The notes: generated by a model not told the origin, from the letters alone. Positions 17,148 through 25,364 are shown, counted from the stretch's first letter. The stretch is 64,000 bases of DNA from Marinobacterium rhizophilum (GCF_024397915.1 NZ_CP073347.1:3410001-3474000), one strand, 5' to 3'. Numbers and translations are program-made.

Positions 17148-18725
17148 TTACAGCACTCTTTTGCCGTCCAGCAGGCGGGAGCAGCCTTCCAGGTTGGCAT
17201 CACGCAGTGCTGCGGGCAGCAGTTCCTGGGGCAGGTTCTGATAGCACACCGGGCGCAGGAAACGCGCAATGGCAGCACTGCCGACCGAGGTGGTGCGGGC
17301 ATCCGAGGTGGCCGGGAAGGGGCCGCCATGCACCATGGCGTGGCAGACCTCGACACCGGTGGGCCAGCCGTTGACCAGCACCCGGCCTGCCTTGCGCTCC
17401 AGCAGGGGCAACAGGGCCTGGGCCTCGGCCATGTCATCGCTGTCCATCTGCAGGGTGGCCGTGAGCTGCCCCTCCAGACAGGCGGCAACCTGCCGGATCT
17501 CTGCCTCGTCGGCACACTCGATCACCAGCGAGCAGGAGCCGAATATCTCGCCCTGCAAGCTCTCGTCGGCCAGAAAATCCGCCGCCCGGGTCACGAAGAT
17601 GCCGGCCCGGCACTGGTTCGGCCCCGCGGCCGCCTGCCCGCGGGCCAGCGGGCGTACCCGCTCATGGGATGCCAGCACTTCGACACCCGCCTCGTAGGCA
17701 CTGTGAATGCCGGGCGTCAGCATGGTCTGGGCCGCCGTGGCCCCTGTCGCCTCGGCAGCCGCTGCCAGAAAGGCATCCAGCGCCGCACCGGCCTGTGCAA
17801 TCACCAGCCCCGGGCTGGTGCAAAACTGCCCGGCGCCCATGGCCAGGGAGGCCGCAAAGCCCTGTGCGAGTTCAACACCCCGGGACTGCAGCGCCCGGGG
17901 CAACAGGAATACCGGGTTAATGCTGCTCATTTCGGCATAGACCGGAATCGGCTGCGATCGCGCCTGGGCGGTCGCCATCAGGGCGGTGCCGCCGCTGCGC
18001 GAGCCGGTAAAGCCCACCGCCTGCACGCGCGCATCGGCCACCAGTGCCTGGCCCACGTCACTGCCAGAGCCAAACAGCAGCGAGAACACGCCTTCCGGCA
18101 GGCCGCATTTGGCTACCGCCGCCTGCACGGCCAGGCCCACCAGCTCCGAGGTGCCAGGATGCGCTGAATGCGCCTTGACGATCACCGGGCAACCCGCCGC
18201 CAGGGCGGAGGCGGTATCACCGCCGGCCACACTGAACGCCAGCGGGAAGTTGCTGGCGCCAAATACCGCCACCGGCCCCAGGGCAATATGGCGCTGGCGC
18301 AGATCCGCACGCGGCAAAGGCTGGCGTTCCGGCAGGGCCGGATCGATCCTCAGGTCCTGCCACTCGCCGGCACGTACCACCGCAGCAAATAGCCGCAGCT
18401 GGCCACAGGTGCGCCCGCGTTCACCCTCGAGGCGGGCCTTGGGCAAGCCGGACTCCAGCATGGCGCGTTCGATCAGCGCATCACCCAGGCCTTCAATCTC
18501 CAGGGCGATGGTTTCCAGAAACTCTGCCCGCTGCTGCAGGGATGTCTCGCCATAGGCAAAGCTCGCCGCCTCGGCCAGGCTGCAGGCCAGCTCGACCTCG
18601 GCCACACCGCCGCCGCAGTAGCTGGGTTCCAGTCGCTCGCCGGTTGCGGGATTGAGCGCCTGAATGGCCGCAAGCTTGCCCTGCACCCGGCGCTGTCCAA
18701 TCAGAAGATCGCCTTTGAGTTGCAT
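17148..18725 (-). CDS. 2-oxoglutarate semialdehyde (2,5-dioxopentanoate) dehydrogenase-type aldehyde dehydrogenase
   Basis: A 525-residue NAD(P)+-dependent dehydrogenase. The nucleophile is C302 (GAGQFCTSPGLV) and the general base is E265 in PVYAEMSSINPV, the form seen in 2-oxoglutarate semialdehyde dehydrogenases (hydroxyproline and sugar-acid pathways) rather than the common MELGGK. GASNFPLAFSVAGGD is the cofactor motif. The start ATG at 18725 follows AGGAGC; the longer frame has no ribosome site. It is the last gene of the operon rraA-like, tctC, tctB, tctA, dehydrogenase. The likely role is the final step to 2-oxoglutarate; the exact aldehyde is inferred. Confidence 0.85.
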   Translation of the reverse strand: MQLKGDLLIGQRRVQGKLAAIQALNPATGERLEPSYCGGGVAEVELACSLAEAASFAYGETSLQQRAEFLETIALEIEGLGDALIERAMLESGLPKARLEGERGRTCGQLRLFAAVVRAGEWQDLRIDPALPERQPLPRADLRQRHIALGPVAVFGASNFPLAFSVAGGDTASALAAGCPVIVKAHSAHPGTSELVGLAVQAAVAKCGLPEGVFSLLFGSGSDVGQALVADARVQAVGFTGSRSGGTALMATAQARSQPIPVYAEMSSINPVFLLPRALQSRGVELAQGFAASLAMGAGQFCTSPGLVIAQAGAALDAFLAAAAEATGATAAQTMLTPGIHSAYEAGVEVLASHERVRPLARGQAAAGPNQCRAGIFVTRAADFLADESLQGEIFGSCSLVIECADEAEIRQVAACLEGQLTATLQMDSDDMAEAQALLPLLERKAGRVLVNGWPTGVEVCHAMVHGGPFPATSDARTTSVGSAAIARFLRPVCYQNLPQELLPAALRDANLEGCSRLLDGKRVL

Positions 18726-18793
18726 TATTGCTGCTCCTTTCACTGTGAAACCTATAAGAATGCCGGCCCTCTGCGGGCCGGACATGGAAGACG

Positions 18794-20326
18794 CTAGCCT
18801 TGCTGCGCTGCGCCAACAGGACTTTTCAGTGGCTTCCTGATCACCAGGAAATACACGAAGACCGCCGTCAGCAGCACAAAGAACAGGCTGTCGAGGTTGG
18901 TAAAGAAGGTTGCCGGATTACCGTTGGACAGGGTCAGGGAGCGGCGCAGGAACTCTTCCAGGTTCGGGCCCAGGATAAAGCCCAGCAACAGGGTAACCAC
19001 CGGGAAACCGTTCTTGCGCAGGTAATAGGCCAGCACACCCATCACCAGGGTCATGATCATCTGGAAGCCGGAGTAAGTGGCCACATAGCTGCCAACCACC
19101 GCCAGCAGGGCAATCGCGCCGTAGAGCACATCCTTGCGGATGGACACGATCCTGATGAAGTAGGGTCCGAGCAGGAACAGCGTCAGCGGAATCAGCACGA
19201 CGGCACTGAACAGCAGGGATGCCAGCATCGGTGCGATCAGCCCCGCCTGCTCGGCCATCAGCTGCGGTCCCGGCTGGATGCCGTTGATCACCAGTACCCC
19301 CAGCATGATGGCGGTGATGGGATCACCGGGGATACCGAAGGTCAGCATGGGTACCAGGGCACCACCACAGACCGCATTGTTGGCACTCTCGGAGGCGGCG
19401 ATGCCCTGGGGGTTGCCCTTGCCAAAACTTTTCGGATCCTTGGAGGTGCGCACGGTTTCCACGTAGGCCAGGAAGCTGCCCATGGACCCGCCGGCCCCCG
19501 GCAGTGTGCCGACAGAGTAACCGATCAGGCTGGACTTGATATAGCAGCCGACACCGATCTTGCGGATCGAGGCAAAGGACGGAATAAAGTCACGCCGGCG
19601 AATCGCCTTGACCCGGCTCATGGCGCTGGCCACGGCACTGGAGTCCTTTAGCGAGCCGGCCTGAATCATGATTTCGCTGATGGCAAAGGTACCGATAATC
19701 ACCGGCATCAGCTCCAGGCCCGCGGTCAGGTCACTCAGGCCGAAGGTGAAGCGCGTGACCGGCACCATGGCATCCAGCCCCACGGTCGCGAGCATCAGGC
19801 CGATGCAGGCCGCCATTGCCGCCTTGATCATGTTGCCGCGCTGGGCAATAACGATCACGATCATGGCAAAGGCCAGCAGCGAGAACTTGCCGGTGGTCTT
19901 GACCAGCAACGACAGTTCGGCAATGAAGGGAGCCAGCACGATCAGCAGCAGCGCGCCCAGGCCACCACCGATCATGGAACCGAAAGAGGCATGTCCCAGC
20001 GCCAGGGCACCTTCACCACGCTGTTGCATGGGGTAGCCATCCAGCGCGGTCATCATTGATGAGGGCGCGCCCGGAATATTGATCGTGGTCGCGGTAATGC
20101 TGCCGCCACACATGCCCGCCATGTAAATGCTGGCACAGGCCATCAGTGCCGTGGTGACATCCAGGCTATAGGTCAGCGGCAGCAGCAGGGCCAGCGCCAG
20201 GGTAGCAGTCAGGCCGGGAATCGCGGAGAACACCGTGCCGATCAGAAAGCCGGCGACGACATAGGCCAGGGTGCTCGGATTGAGCAGCATGGCAAAGCTG
20301 CTGAGAACAAGCTCGATGAATTGCAT
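18794..20326 (-). CDS. tctA: Tripartite tricarboxylate transporter, large permease (TctA family)
   Basis: A 510-residue inner-membrane protein with about 12 helices. The TctA signature GTVFSAIPGLTATLALALLLPLT is near 29-51 and GGSITATTINIPGAPSS near 73-89. It is the channel subunit of a cation-driven uptake system for carboxylates. It starts 3 bp after the tctB stop codon. The substrate is not determined by sequence; the context suggests a sugar acid or hydroxydicarboxylate. Confidence 0.92.
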   Translation of the reverse strand: MQFIELVLSSFAMLLNPSTLAYVVAGFLIGTVFSAIPGLTATLALALLLPLTYSLDVTTALMACASIYMAGMCGGSITATTINIPGAPSSMMTALDGYPMQQRGEGALALGHASFGSMIGGGLGALLLIVLAPFIAELSLLVKTTGKFSLLAFAMIVIVIAQRGNMIKAAMAACIGLMLATVGLDAMVPVTRFTFGLSDLTAGLELMPVIIGTFAISEIMIQAGSLKDSSAVASAMSRVKAIRRRDFIPSFASIRKIGVGCYIKSSLIGYSVGTLPGAGGSMGSFLAYVETVRTSKDPKSFGKGNPQGIAASESANNAVCGGALVPMLTFGIPGDPITAIMLGVLVINGIQPGPQLMAEQAGLIAPMLASLLFSAVVLIPLTLFLLGPYFIRIVSIRKDVLYGAIALLAVVGSYVATYSGFQMIMTLVMGVLAYYLRKNGFPVVTLLLGFILGPNLEEFLRRSLTLSNGNPATFFTNLDSLFFVLLTAVFVYFLVIRKPLKSPVGAAQQG

Positions 20327-20329
20327 GTT

Positions 20330-20803
20330 TTACTCCCACAGAGCCGGCAGGCGAACGCCAAAGATCTGTTCAAACACCAGATACCCCAGCCCGACGATCA
20401 GGATTGAAATTGCCATTTTTTGCAGCCATTTTTCCCTGTTCGAGAAAATAACCATGATGGCGAAAACATAGAGAACCGACGAAAGCACATATCCAATCAG
20501 CGAGAACAGCAGGATATACAGCGCTGTGGCGGCGATGATCATGTACGACAGTCGATCGCCCGTAGCGTCAGCCTGATCACCGGATTGACGGCTGGCCCTG
20601 GCTGCCTTGATTTCACGCATCAGCAGTACCGCACTGAACGCCACCGCCAGCAGGCCGAGCAACAGGGGAAAGAAGGAGGGTCTTAGCTGGGCCTCAACAA
20701 TCGGTGCTCCAAGGGAGAAGGCCGACAGCAGATAACCGATCGACAGTACGAGCAGGAAGACGTGAAAGAGTATTTTCCCGCTACTTTCATTTTTCTGAAG
20801 CAT
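20330..20803 (-). CDS. tctB: Tripartite tricarboxylate transporter, small permease (TctB family)
   Basis: A 157-residue membrane protein with four predicted helices and a polar linker (about 70-90), typical of TctB. The start at ATG 20803 (MLQKNESSGKILF) is preferred over the longer frame because a GAGGT site lies upstream and the longer frame would run into the stem-loop after tctC. It lies between tctC and tctA. Confidence 0.88.
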   Translation of the reverse strand: MLQKNESSGKILFHVFLLVLSIGYLLSAFSLGAPIVEAQLRPSFFPLLLGLLAVAFSAVLLMREIKAARASRQSGDQADATGDRLSYMIIAATALYILLFSLIGYVLSSVLYVFAIMVIFSNREKWLQKMAISILIVGLGYLVFEQIFGVRLPALWE

Positions 20804-20818
20804 GGAGGTATACCTCGA

Positions 20819-20844
20819 AAAGCCCCCGGCATCCCGGGGGCTTT
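20819..20844 (-). terminator. Stem-loop between tctC and tctB
   Basis: An 11-bp stem AAAGCCCCCGG/CCGGGGGCTTT with a 4-base loop. It probably protects tctC mRNA or terminates part of the transcripts, so that the binding protein exceeds the permeases. Confidence 0.65.
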
Positions 20845-20855
20845 GCACTGGCTGT

Positions 20856-21821
20856 TTACAGAGAAAGCTCGTCCATAACCTTGAAGGTTTCGGCCTGCAG
20901 CTCGCCCATCCAGCTCTGCACATCCGAGGCACCCAGCCAGCTCGGCGTTACACCGATGCTGGTGACCCAGGTCTGGAACTCTTCACTTTCAAACGCGCCC
21001 TGGAACGCGGTTTCCAGTGTCGCCAGGGCCTCTGCCGGCGTGTTTTTGGGTGCGGCCAGAATGATAAAGCTGCCGGTTTCGAGCTCGTAGCCCAGGGTGC
21101 TGATGGGCGGCACGCTCTGGTAAGACGGATTCTGTTCCGAAGACAGCTCAACCAGGCCAATGGCATCGCCGGATTCCAGAATACCGCTGAAATCCCCCAG
21201 GCTGGAGATGGCACCGTCGAGCTCGCCGGACAGCAGCGCCTCGGCTTCAGCCGTGGATGATCCCGGGTAGGTGATCACATTGAAATCCACCCCGGTTTTC
21301 TCTTCCAGGCGACGCACCGCCAGGTAGGGACCGGAGCCTTCCGGTGCCACACCGATGCGTACCGTGTTGGGGTTGGCTTTCGCTGCTGCGATCAGCTCCT
21401 CAAAGCTGCTGTAGCCCGAGCTTTTGGACACGACGATGGCATCTGCTTCACGGGTAATACGGGCGATGGGCGCCATGTTTTCCAGCGAATAGCCCGGCAC
21501 CATGTTGCCACGGGGCAGGGTAATCACGCTGTCGTAGGTCAGCACACCCACGGTGTGTCCGTCCGGACGCGACTTGGTCATCTGCATCAGGCCAGTAGCC
21601 GTTACAGCGCCGCCGATATTCTCGACATAGATCGACACCGGCATGTTCTGCTCGGCAATGTTGCTGATCTTGCGCGAAATGGCATCGGCGCCACCGCCTG
21701 CAGGCCAGGGCACGATCAGGCGAATATCACGGCTGGGGAAGTCCGCCGCCATGGCCGAGGAGGACAGAACCAGGGCCCCAAGGGCCAGACTCAGGTTGCG
21801 CTTGAATTTTGTCAAAGACAT
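20856..21821 (-). CDS. tctC: Tripartite tricarboxylate transporter substrate-binding protein (TctC/Bug family)
   Basis: A 321-residue periplasmic binding protein. The signal peptide is about 1-25 (AMA cleavage). The mature start DFPSRDIRLIVPWPAGGGADAISR is the Bug-family motif that contacts the ligand carboxylate. A second motif lies near VAPEGSGPYLAVRRLEEKTG. It delivers substrate to TctAB encoded downstream. The ligand is unknown. Confidence 0.92.
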   Translation of the reverse strand: MSLTKFKRNLSLALGALVLSSSAMAADFPSRDIRLIVPWPAGGGADAISRKISNIAEQNMPVSIYVENIGGAVTATGLMQMTKSRPDGHTVGVLTYDSVITLPRGNMVPGYSLENMAPIARITREADAIVVSKSSGYSSFEELIAAAKANPNTVRIGVAPEGSGPYLAVRRLEEKTGVDFNVITYPGSSTAEAEALLSGELDGAISSLGDFSGILESGDAIGLVELSSEQNPSYQSVPPISTLGYELETGSFIILAAPKNTPAEALATLETAFQGAFESEEFQTWVTSIGVTPSWLGASDVQSWMGELQAETFKVMDELSL

Positions 21822-21947
21822 GTTAGCTCCACTTTCTTATGGTTGTATGCAGCCAGTTTCGTATCACTGTGGCTATTACCCGCGCTCAGGCGGGGCTTGT
21901 TCCCAGGGGGAAATCAGTCGCATGCCTGATGGCTCAGACAGGCATTC

Positions 21948-22673
21948 TCAGAGTTCAGCGTATTTCTCGTAGTCGGCCCTGGCCGCGTCACTCGGCGGAT
22001 ACAGACCGATCACCGCACTGCCGTTGCGCACCTTGCCAATGACGTAGTCCTCGAACCTTTCCATACGAATCGCTTCGTTGGCGATCTCAACCACCCGCTC
22101 GAAGGGAATCACGATGATGCCGTCACCGTCGCCCACCAGCACATCACCGGGGAAGACCATCACGCCACCGCAGCCAATGGGGACCTGGATGTCCACCGCA
22201 TGGTGCTTGGTCAGGTTGGTAGGGGCACTGGCCTTTGCGCAGAAGATGGGCATATCCATCTGTGCGGCCGCGTCGGCATCCCGGATACCGGCGTCGGAGA
22301 CAAAGCCGGCACACTTTCGGTACTCAAGACGGGTCAGCAGAATGCTGCCGGCACTGGCTGCGGAGGCATCCTGGCGGCAGTCCGACACCAGGATATGACC
22401 CTCGGGAACCGTTTCCACCGCCAGGCGCTGCGGGTGCTTCGGGTCCTTGAAGGCCTCGATCGAATCAATATCTTCCCGCGCCGGGATATAGCGCAGGGTA
22501 AATGCCTGCCCGACCATCTTCACATTGCTGGTATTGATCCGGCTTACGCCCTGGATATAGGTATTGCGCAAACCCTGCTTGAACAGGGCGGTGTGCAAGG
22601 TCGCGGTGGACACCTGCAGCAGCAGCTGCCTGACCTGCGGATCCAACTCCTGACTTTTTGTTGTTTCGTTCAT
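21948..22673 (-). CDS. RraA-like family enzyme (aldolase/oxaloacetate decarboxylase-like)
   Basis: A 241-residue soluble protein of the RraA/4-hydroxy-4-methyl-2-oxoglutarate aldolase superfamily. The fold markers are GQAFTLRY (about 55-62), the metal-site segment GIRDADAA (about 129-136), and GDVLVGDGDGIIVIPFE (about 183-199). In metabolic operons such proteins act as aldolases or decarboxylases on 2-oxo acids rather than as RNase E inhibitors. It is the first gene of the operon with tctCBA and the semialdehyde dehydrogenase. A stem-loop (21922-21945) follows its stop. The reaction is not determined. Confidence 0.85.
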   Translation of the reverse strand: MNETTKSQELDPQVRQLLLQVSTATLHTALFKQGLRNTYIQGVSRINTSNVKMVGQAFTLRYIPAREDIDSIEAFKDPKHPQRLAVETVPEGHILVSDCRQDASAASAGSILLTRLEYRKCAGFVSDAGIRDADAAAQMDMPIFCAKASAPTNLTKHHAVDIQVPIGCGGVMVFPGDVLVGDGDGIIVIPFERVVEIANEAIRMERFEDYVIGKVRNGSAVIGLYPPSDAARADYEKYAEL

Positions 22674-22711
22674 TGGACTCTCATCGTTGCTGATGTGTTG
22701 GAAGTGGGATC

Positions 22712-22740
22712 ACTATAGAACAGCGAATTTTACAAATCAA
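22712..22740 (-). promoter_or_regulatory. Sigma70-type promoter of the rraA-like/tct operon
   Basis: On the minus strand: -35 TTGATT, 17-bp spacer, -10 TATAGT, about 40 bp before the gene start. The operator-like repeats adjoin the -35 directly. Confidence 0.65.
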
Positions 22741-22770
22741 ACAACTTTTTACAACTTTTAACAACTTCGC
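22741..22770. promoter_or_regulatory. Three tandem 10-bp repeats, candidate regulator site
   Basis: ACAACTTTTT, ACAACTTTTA and ACAACTTCGC follow each other directly upstream of the -35. With 10-bp spacing all three lie on one DNA face. They are probably the site of the divergent FadR-type regulator. Confidence 0.6.
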
Positions 22771-22926
22771 CCTGATATTTGCCAGCAACGGCGCATCCCG
22801 CAGGCAGACAACGCCGGCCAGAAGGGTTGATTAATAAATGTAATTTACTGATTTTAAAATAGAAATATCTATAGATCGGCTACAAGAGCAACGCTGGGAG
22901 GGCAGCAGCCGGCCACAGGCCCAATA

Positions 22927-22955
22927 TTGACAACCTGCCCGTGCCTACCTACTAT
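22927..22955 (+). promoter_or_regulatory. Sigma70 promoter of the FadR-type regulator gene
   Basis: Consensus -35 TTGACA (22927-22932), exactly 17 bp, then -10 TACTAT (22950-22955). The leader before the ATG at 22982 is about 20 bases and lacks an obvious ribosome site. Confidence 0.75.
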
Positions 22956-22981
22956 CTGTAAAATTAATTTCGACCCAGACT

Positions 22982-23689
22982 ATGAATAACCAACGAATCA
23001 AGTCCCCCGAATCCCTGTCGTCCCTGGTGTATGAAAAGATCCTGGCGGCCATTATTAACGGCGAATACAGCGTCAATAAGAAGCTGCCGACCGAGGCACG
23101 TCTGTGCGAGATTTACAACGTTTCCCGCCCGGTTATCAGGGAATCCCTTACCCGGCTCAAGGAAGACAACCTGGTGGTGTCCAGGCGCGGTTCCGGCAGT
23201 TTTGTCGTCAAGCGACCGGACAGCACGGTGCTGCAGTTCTCCCGAATATCCAGCATTTCGGATATCCAGCGCTGCTTCGAATTCAGAACGAATATTGAAA
23301 GTGGTGCCGCCGGCCTCGCCGCCGTGCGCCGCACCAAAGAGCAGCTGGACAGAATCATCAGGGCCGCCGCCGCCATGATCGAGGCCAGCAAGCAGCATGC
23401 CGTGGCAACAGACGAGGATTTCGAGTTTCACATCGCCATCGCCGAAGCCGCCAACAACAACTACTACGCCACCGTATTGAAGTCATTGCAGGGCAATATC
23501 AAGGAAGGCATGAACATCACCCGCACGCTGTCGCTGCAGGCTTCGCACAAGCGTCTGGAGCTGGTGCAGCAGGAACACGAAGACATCCTCGATGCCATTA
23601 TCGAAGGTGATGCCCAGCGTGCCGAGAACGCCATGCGCGCCCATCTGACCAACGCCAAGACCCGCATGTTCGAAGGCACCGGCGAGTAG
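22982..23689 (+). CDS. GntR-family transcriptional regulator, FadR/FCD subfamily
   Basis: A 235-residue regulator. The winged helix at about 14-76 (KLPTEARLCEIYNVSRPVIRESLTRLKEDNLVVSRRGSGSFV) is canonical. The C-terminal FCD ligand domain at about 90-225 shows the metal-binding pattern with D and His residues (DFEFHIAIAEAANN, about 145-158; LVQQEHEDILDAI, about 195-207). It is transcribed divergently from the rraA-like/tct operon and most likely controls it in response to an acid intermediate. Confidence 0.88.
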   Translation: MNNQRIKSPESLSSLVYEKILAAIINGEYSVNKKLPTEARLCEIYNVSRPVIRESLTRLKEDNLVVSRRGSGSFVVKRPDSTVLQFSRISSISDIQRCFEFRTNIESGAAGLAAVRRTKEQLDRIIRAAAAMIEASKQHAVATDEDFEFHIAIAEAANNNYYATVLKSLQGNIKEGMNITRTLSLQASHKRLELVQQEHEDILDAIIEGDAQRAENAMRAHLTNAKTRMFEGTGE

Positions 23690-23704
23690 CCAAAGCCTTT
23701 CCCT

Positions 23705-23795
23705 GGTGAAAGGTGAAAGGTGAAAGGTGAAAGGTGAAAGGTGAAAGGTGAAAGGTGAAAGGTGAAAGGTGAAAGGTGAAAGGTGAAAGGTGAAA
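23705..23795. repeat. Heptad tract H: 13 perfect GGTGAAA copies
   Basis: Thirteen identical tandem heptamers, 17 bp after the regulator's stop codon. Only reverse-orientation units occur; there is no core or right arm. The lack of any substitution suggests recent expansion. Confidence 0.97.
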
Positions 23796-23860
23796 AGATT
23801 ACGGCAGTCATCGCCCGGCGGGCAAGCCCATGCCCCTCAGGTTACTGCATGGAGCCTGGT

Positions 23861-24450
23861 GCGGTGGAATTCGCTGCGCTCATTGCCACCCTACGGGGAC
23901 GTGCACCGAACGACGGCGCACCGTTTACCAAACCGCATCATTTACTCACATAAACCACCTATGGCAGTTTCGGTAAAGCTGGCCTGTGGTGGAATTCGCA
24001 ACCCTGCCGGAACGACGGTGCGGCGTAGGGTGCTGATGAGCGCAGCGAATCGCACCGTTTACCAAAACGCATCATTTACGCATTCACATAACCACCCTGC
24101 GCGGTTTCGGTAAAGCTGGCCTGTGGTGGAATTCGCAACCCTGCCGGAACAACGGCGCGGCGTAGGGTGCTGATGAGCGCAGCGAATCGCACCGTTTACC
24201 AAACCGCATCATTTACGCATTCACATAAAGCACCCATGGCCGTTTCGGCAAAGCTGGCCTGTGGTGGAATTCGCAGGCTCATTGCCACCCTACAAGAGAC
24301 ATGCGCCGACGACGGCGCGGCGTAGGGTGCTGATGAGCGCAGCGAATCGCACCGATTACCAAACCGCACCGCTTACTCACCTGTGGTGGAATTCGCAAGC
24401 TCATTGCCACCCTACAGGAGACATGCGCCGACGGCGGCGCGGGGGCGCCT
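23861..24450. repeat. Five tandem 122-138 bp units built from paired REP-like palindromes
   Basis: Units begin with (G)TGGTGGAATTCG at about 23861, 23986, 24123, 24261 and 24383. Each contains a minus-strand element (GTAGGGTGGCAATGAGC-type or a remnant) facing a plus-strand element GTAGGGTGCTGATGAGCGC...CGCACC. The units are joined by a segment with CCGCATCATTTACGC and CGGTAAAGCTGGC. The arrangement resembles BIME clusters. There is no coding potential. Confidence 0.85.
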
Positions 24451-24467
24451 TTTCCGAAATTCCAAAC

Positions 24468-24541
24468 ACAAAAAAGCCCCACTATCTGACTAGCGAGGCT
24501 TCTACGCTTTCCTTAGATGGCACTTCGTGCCCGGAGGCGGA
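24468..24541 (-). repeat. Copy 3 of tRNA-Phe 3' end plus terminator
   Basis: On the minus strand, the last 20 bases of the tRNA region including CCA (19/20 match, 24522-24541) run into the same terminator hairpin that follows the real tRNA. The anticodon half of the tRNA is absent. Confidence 0.8.
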
Positions 24542-24576
24542 CCCTCAGGGCGAGCTACATCCACGGAACGACCAGA

Positions 24577-24650
24577 CACAAAAAAGCCCCACTATCTGAC
24601 TAGCGAGGCTTCTACGCTTTCCTGGATGGCACTTGGTGCCCGGAGGCGGA
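24577..24650 (-). repeat. Copy 2 of tRNA-Phe 3' end plus terminator
   Basis: 20/20 match to the tRNA 3' region (24631-24650 versus 24818-24837), followed by a 58-bp stretch nearly identical to copy 3 that contains the terminator. The 5' part of the tRNA is missing. Confidence 0.85.
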
Positions 24651-24749
24651 CCAAATTGCCGGGAGCAATTTGGCATATCGGCGCGCAGCGACGATGACCC
24701 GCAGGGTTAGTCACAGGGATGTGACTAACAATCGAACCACCGGTTCGAT
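24651..24749. other. Three stem-loops in a row
   Basis: Perfect inverted repeats: CCAAATTGC/GCAATTTGG (24651-24673), GTTAGTCACA/TGTGACTAAC with a GGGA loop (24706-24729), and ATCGAACC/GGTTCGAT (24731-24749). They lie between tRNA 3' copy 2 and the terminator of the true tRNA gene. Confidence 0.75.
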
Positions 24750-24778
24750 GGAGCCTCATCCACTGAACGACCAGGCAC

Positions 24779-24809
24779 AAAAAAGCCCCACTATTACTAG
24801 CGAGGCTTC
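24779..24809 (-). terminator. Terminator of tRNA-Phe
   Basis: On the minus strand: AGCCTCGCTA/TAGTGGGGCT (with G-T pairs), a GTAA loop and a T6 tail, 11 bp after the CCA end. Confidence 0.85.
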
Positions 24810-24820
24810 TTAGTTTAACT

Positions 24821-24896
24821 TGGTGCCCGGAGGCGGAATCGAACCACCGACACGAGGATTTTCAATCCTCTGCTCTACCGACTGAGCTATCCGGGC
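24821..24896 (-). tRNA. tRNA-Phe (anticodon GAA)
   Basis: A 76-nt cloverleaf with encoded CCA. The acceptor GCCCGGA pairs with TCCGGGC. The D arm reads GCTCAGTCGGTAGAGC, the anticodon loop TTGAAAA gives GAA, and the T arm contains GGTTCGATTCC. It is close to the E. coli tRNA-Phe sequence. Confidence 0.98.
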
Positions 24897-24912
24897 AACT
24901 CAAGAGGCGCGT

Positions 24913-24941
24913 ATTATTCTATTTGGGAGCCGCCTTGTCAA
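24913..24941 (-). promoter_or_regulatory. Promoter of tRNA-Phe
   Basis: On the minus strand: TTGACA, 17-bp spacer, AATAAT, ending about 17 bp before the mature 5' end. It is followed by a GC-rich GCGCGCC discriminator, as usual for stringently controlled stable RNA genes. Confidence 0.8.
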
Positions 24942-25013
24942 CGCAATATTTCCATTAATTTCATGGGTTTCGCGATTAACGCAGGAAAGCCCGCCGCCTA
25001 GGTTCACGGCAGA

Positions 25014-25364
25014 TCAGGGTTCATCCATAAATCGCCGGGCATGGACCTCGCCGCTGGTATGCTTGCCCCAGTCCAGACGATGATGCAGTGCGCTCTTGGC
25101 CAGCATGTGGGTGCTCACCGGCGTGGTGAGCAGCAGGAACACGGCGATCAGCAGCTGGTTCATGCTCAGCACGCCGCTGTTCCAGGACGACAGTAGCAGC
25201 GCACCGATGAGCAGGCCCCACATACCCAGGGTCGTGGCCTTGGTGGGCGCGTGCAGACGCGTATAGAAATCCGGCATGCGTACCAGCCCAAAGGAACCCA
25301 GCAGGATAAAGGCACCACCGCCGAGCAGAAACAGCGAGACAATCAGTTCAAACCAGAATGGCAC
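25014..25364 (-). CDS. mnhG: Na+(K+)/H+ antiporter subunit G
   Basis: A 116-residue membrane protein with three predicted helices. The signature GSFGLVRMPDFYTRLHAPTKATTLG (about 26-50) identifies MnhG/MrpG/PhaG. The start is GTG 25364 after a strong GAGGGAGG site; the frame also contains an upstream TTG. It is the last gene of the six-gene mnh operon. Confidence 0.9.
   Translation of the reverse strand: MPFWFELIVSLFLLGGGAFILLGSFGLVRMPDFYTRLHAPTKATTLGMWGLLIGALLLSSWNSGVLSMNQLLIAVFLLLTTPVSTHMLAKSALHHRLDWGKHTSGEVHARRFMDEP

Noticed and set aside
24522..24650. Two further tRNA-Phe genes
   Set aside because: Only the acceptor 3' strand and terminator are present; the D and anticodon arms are missing.
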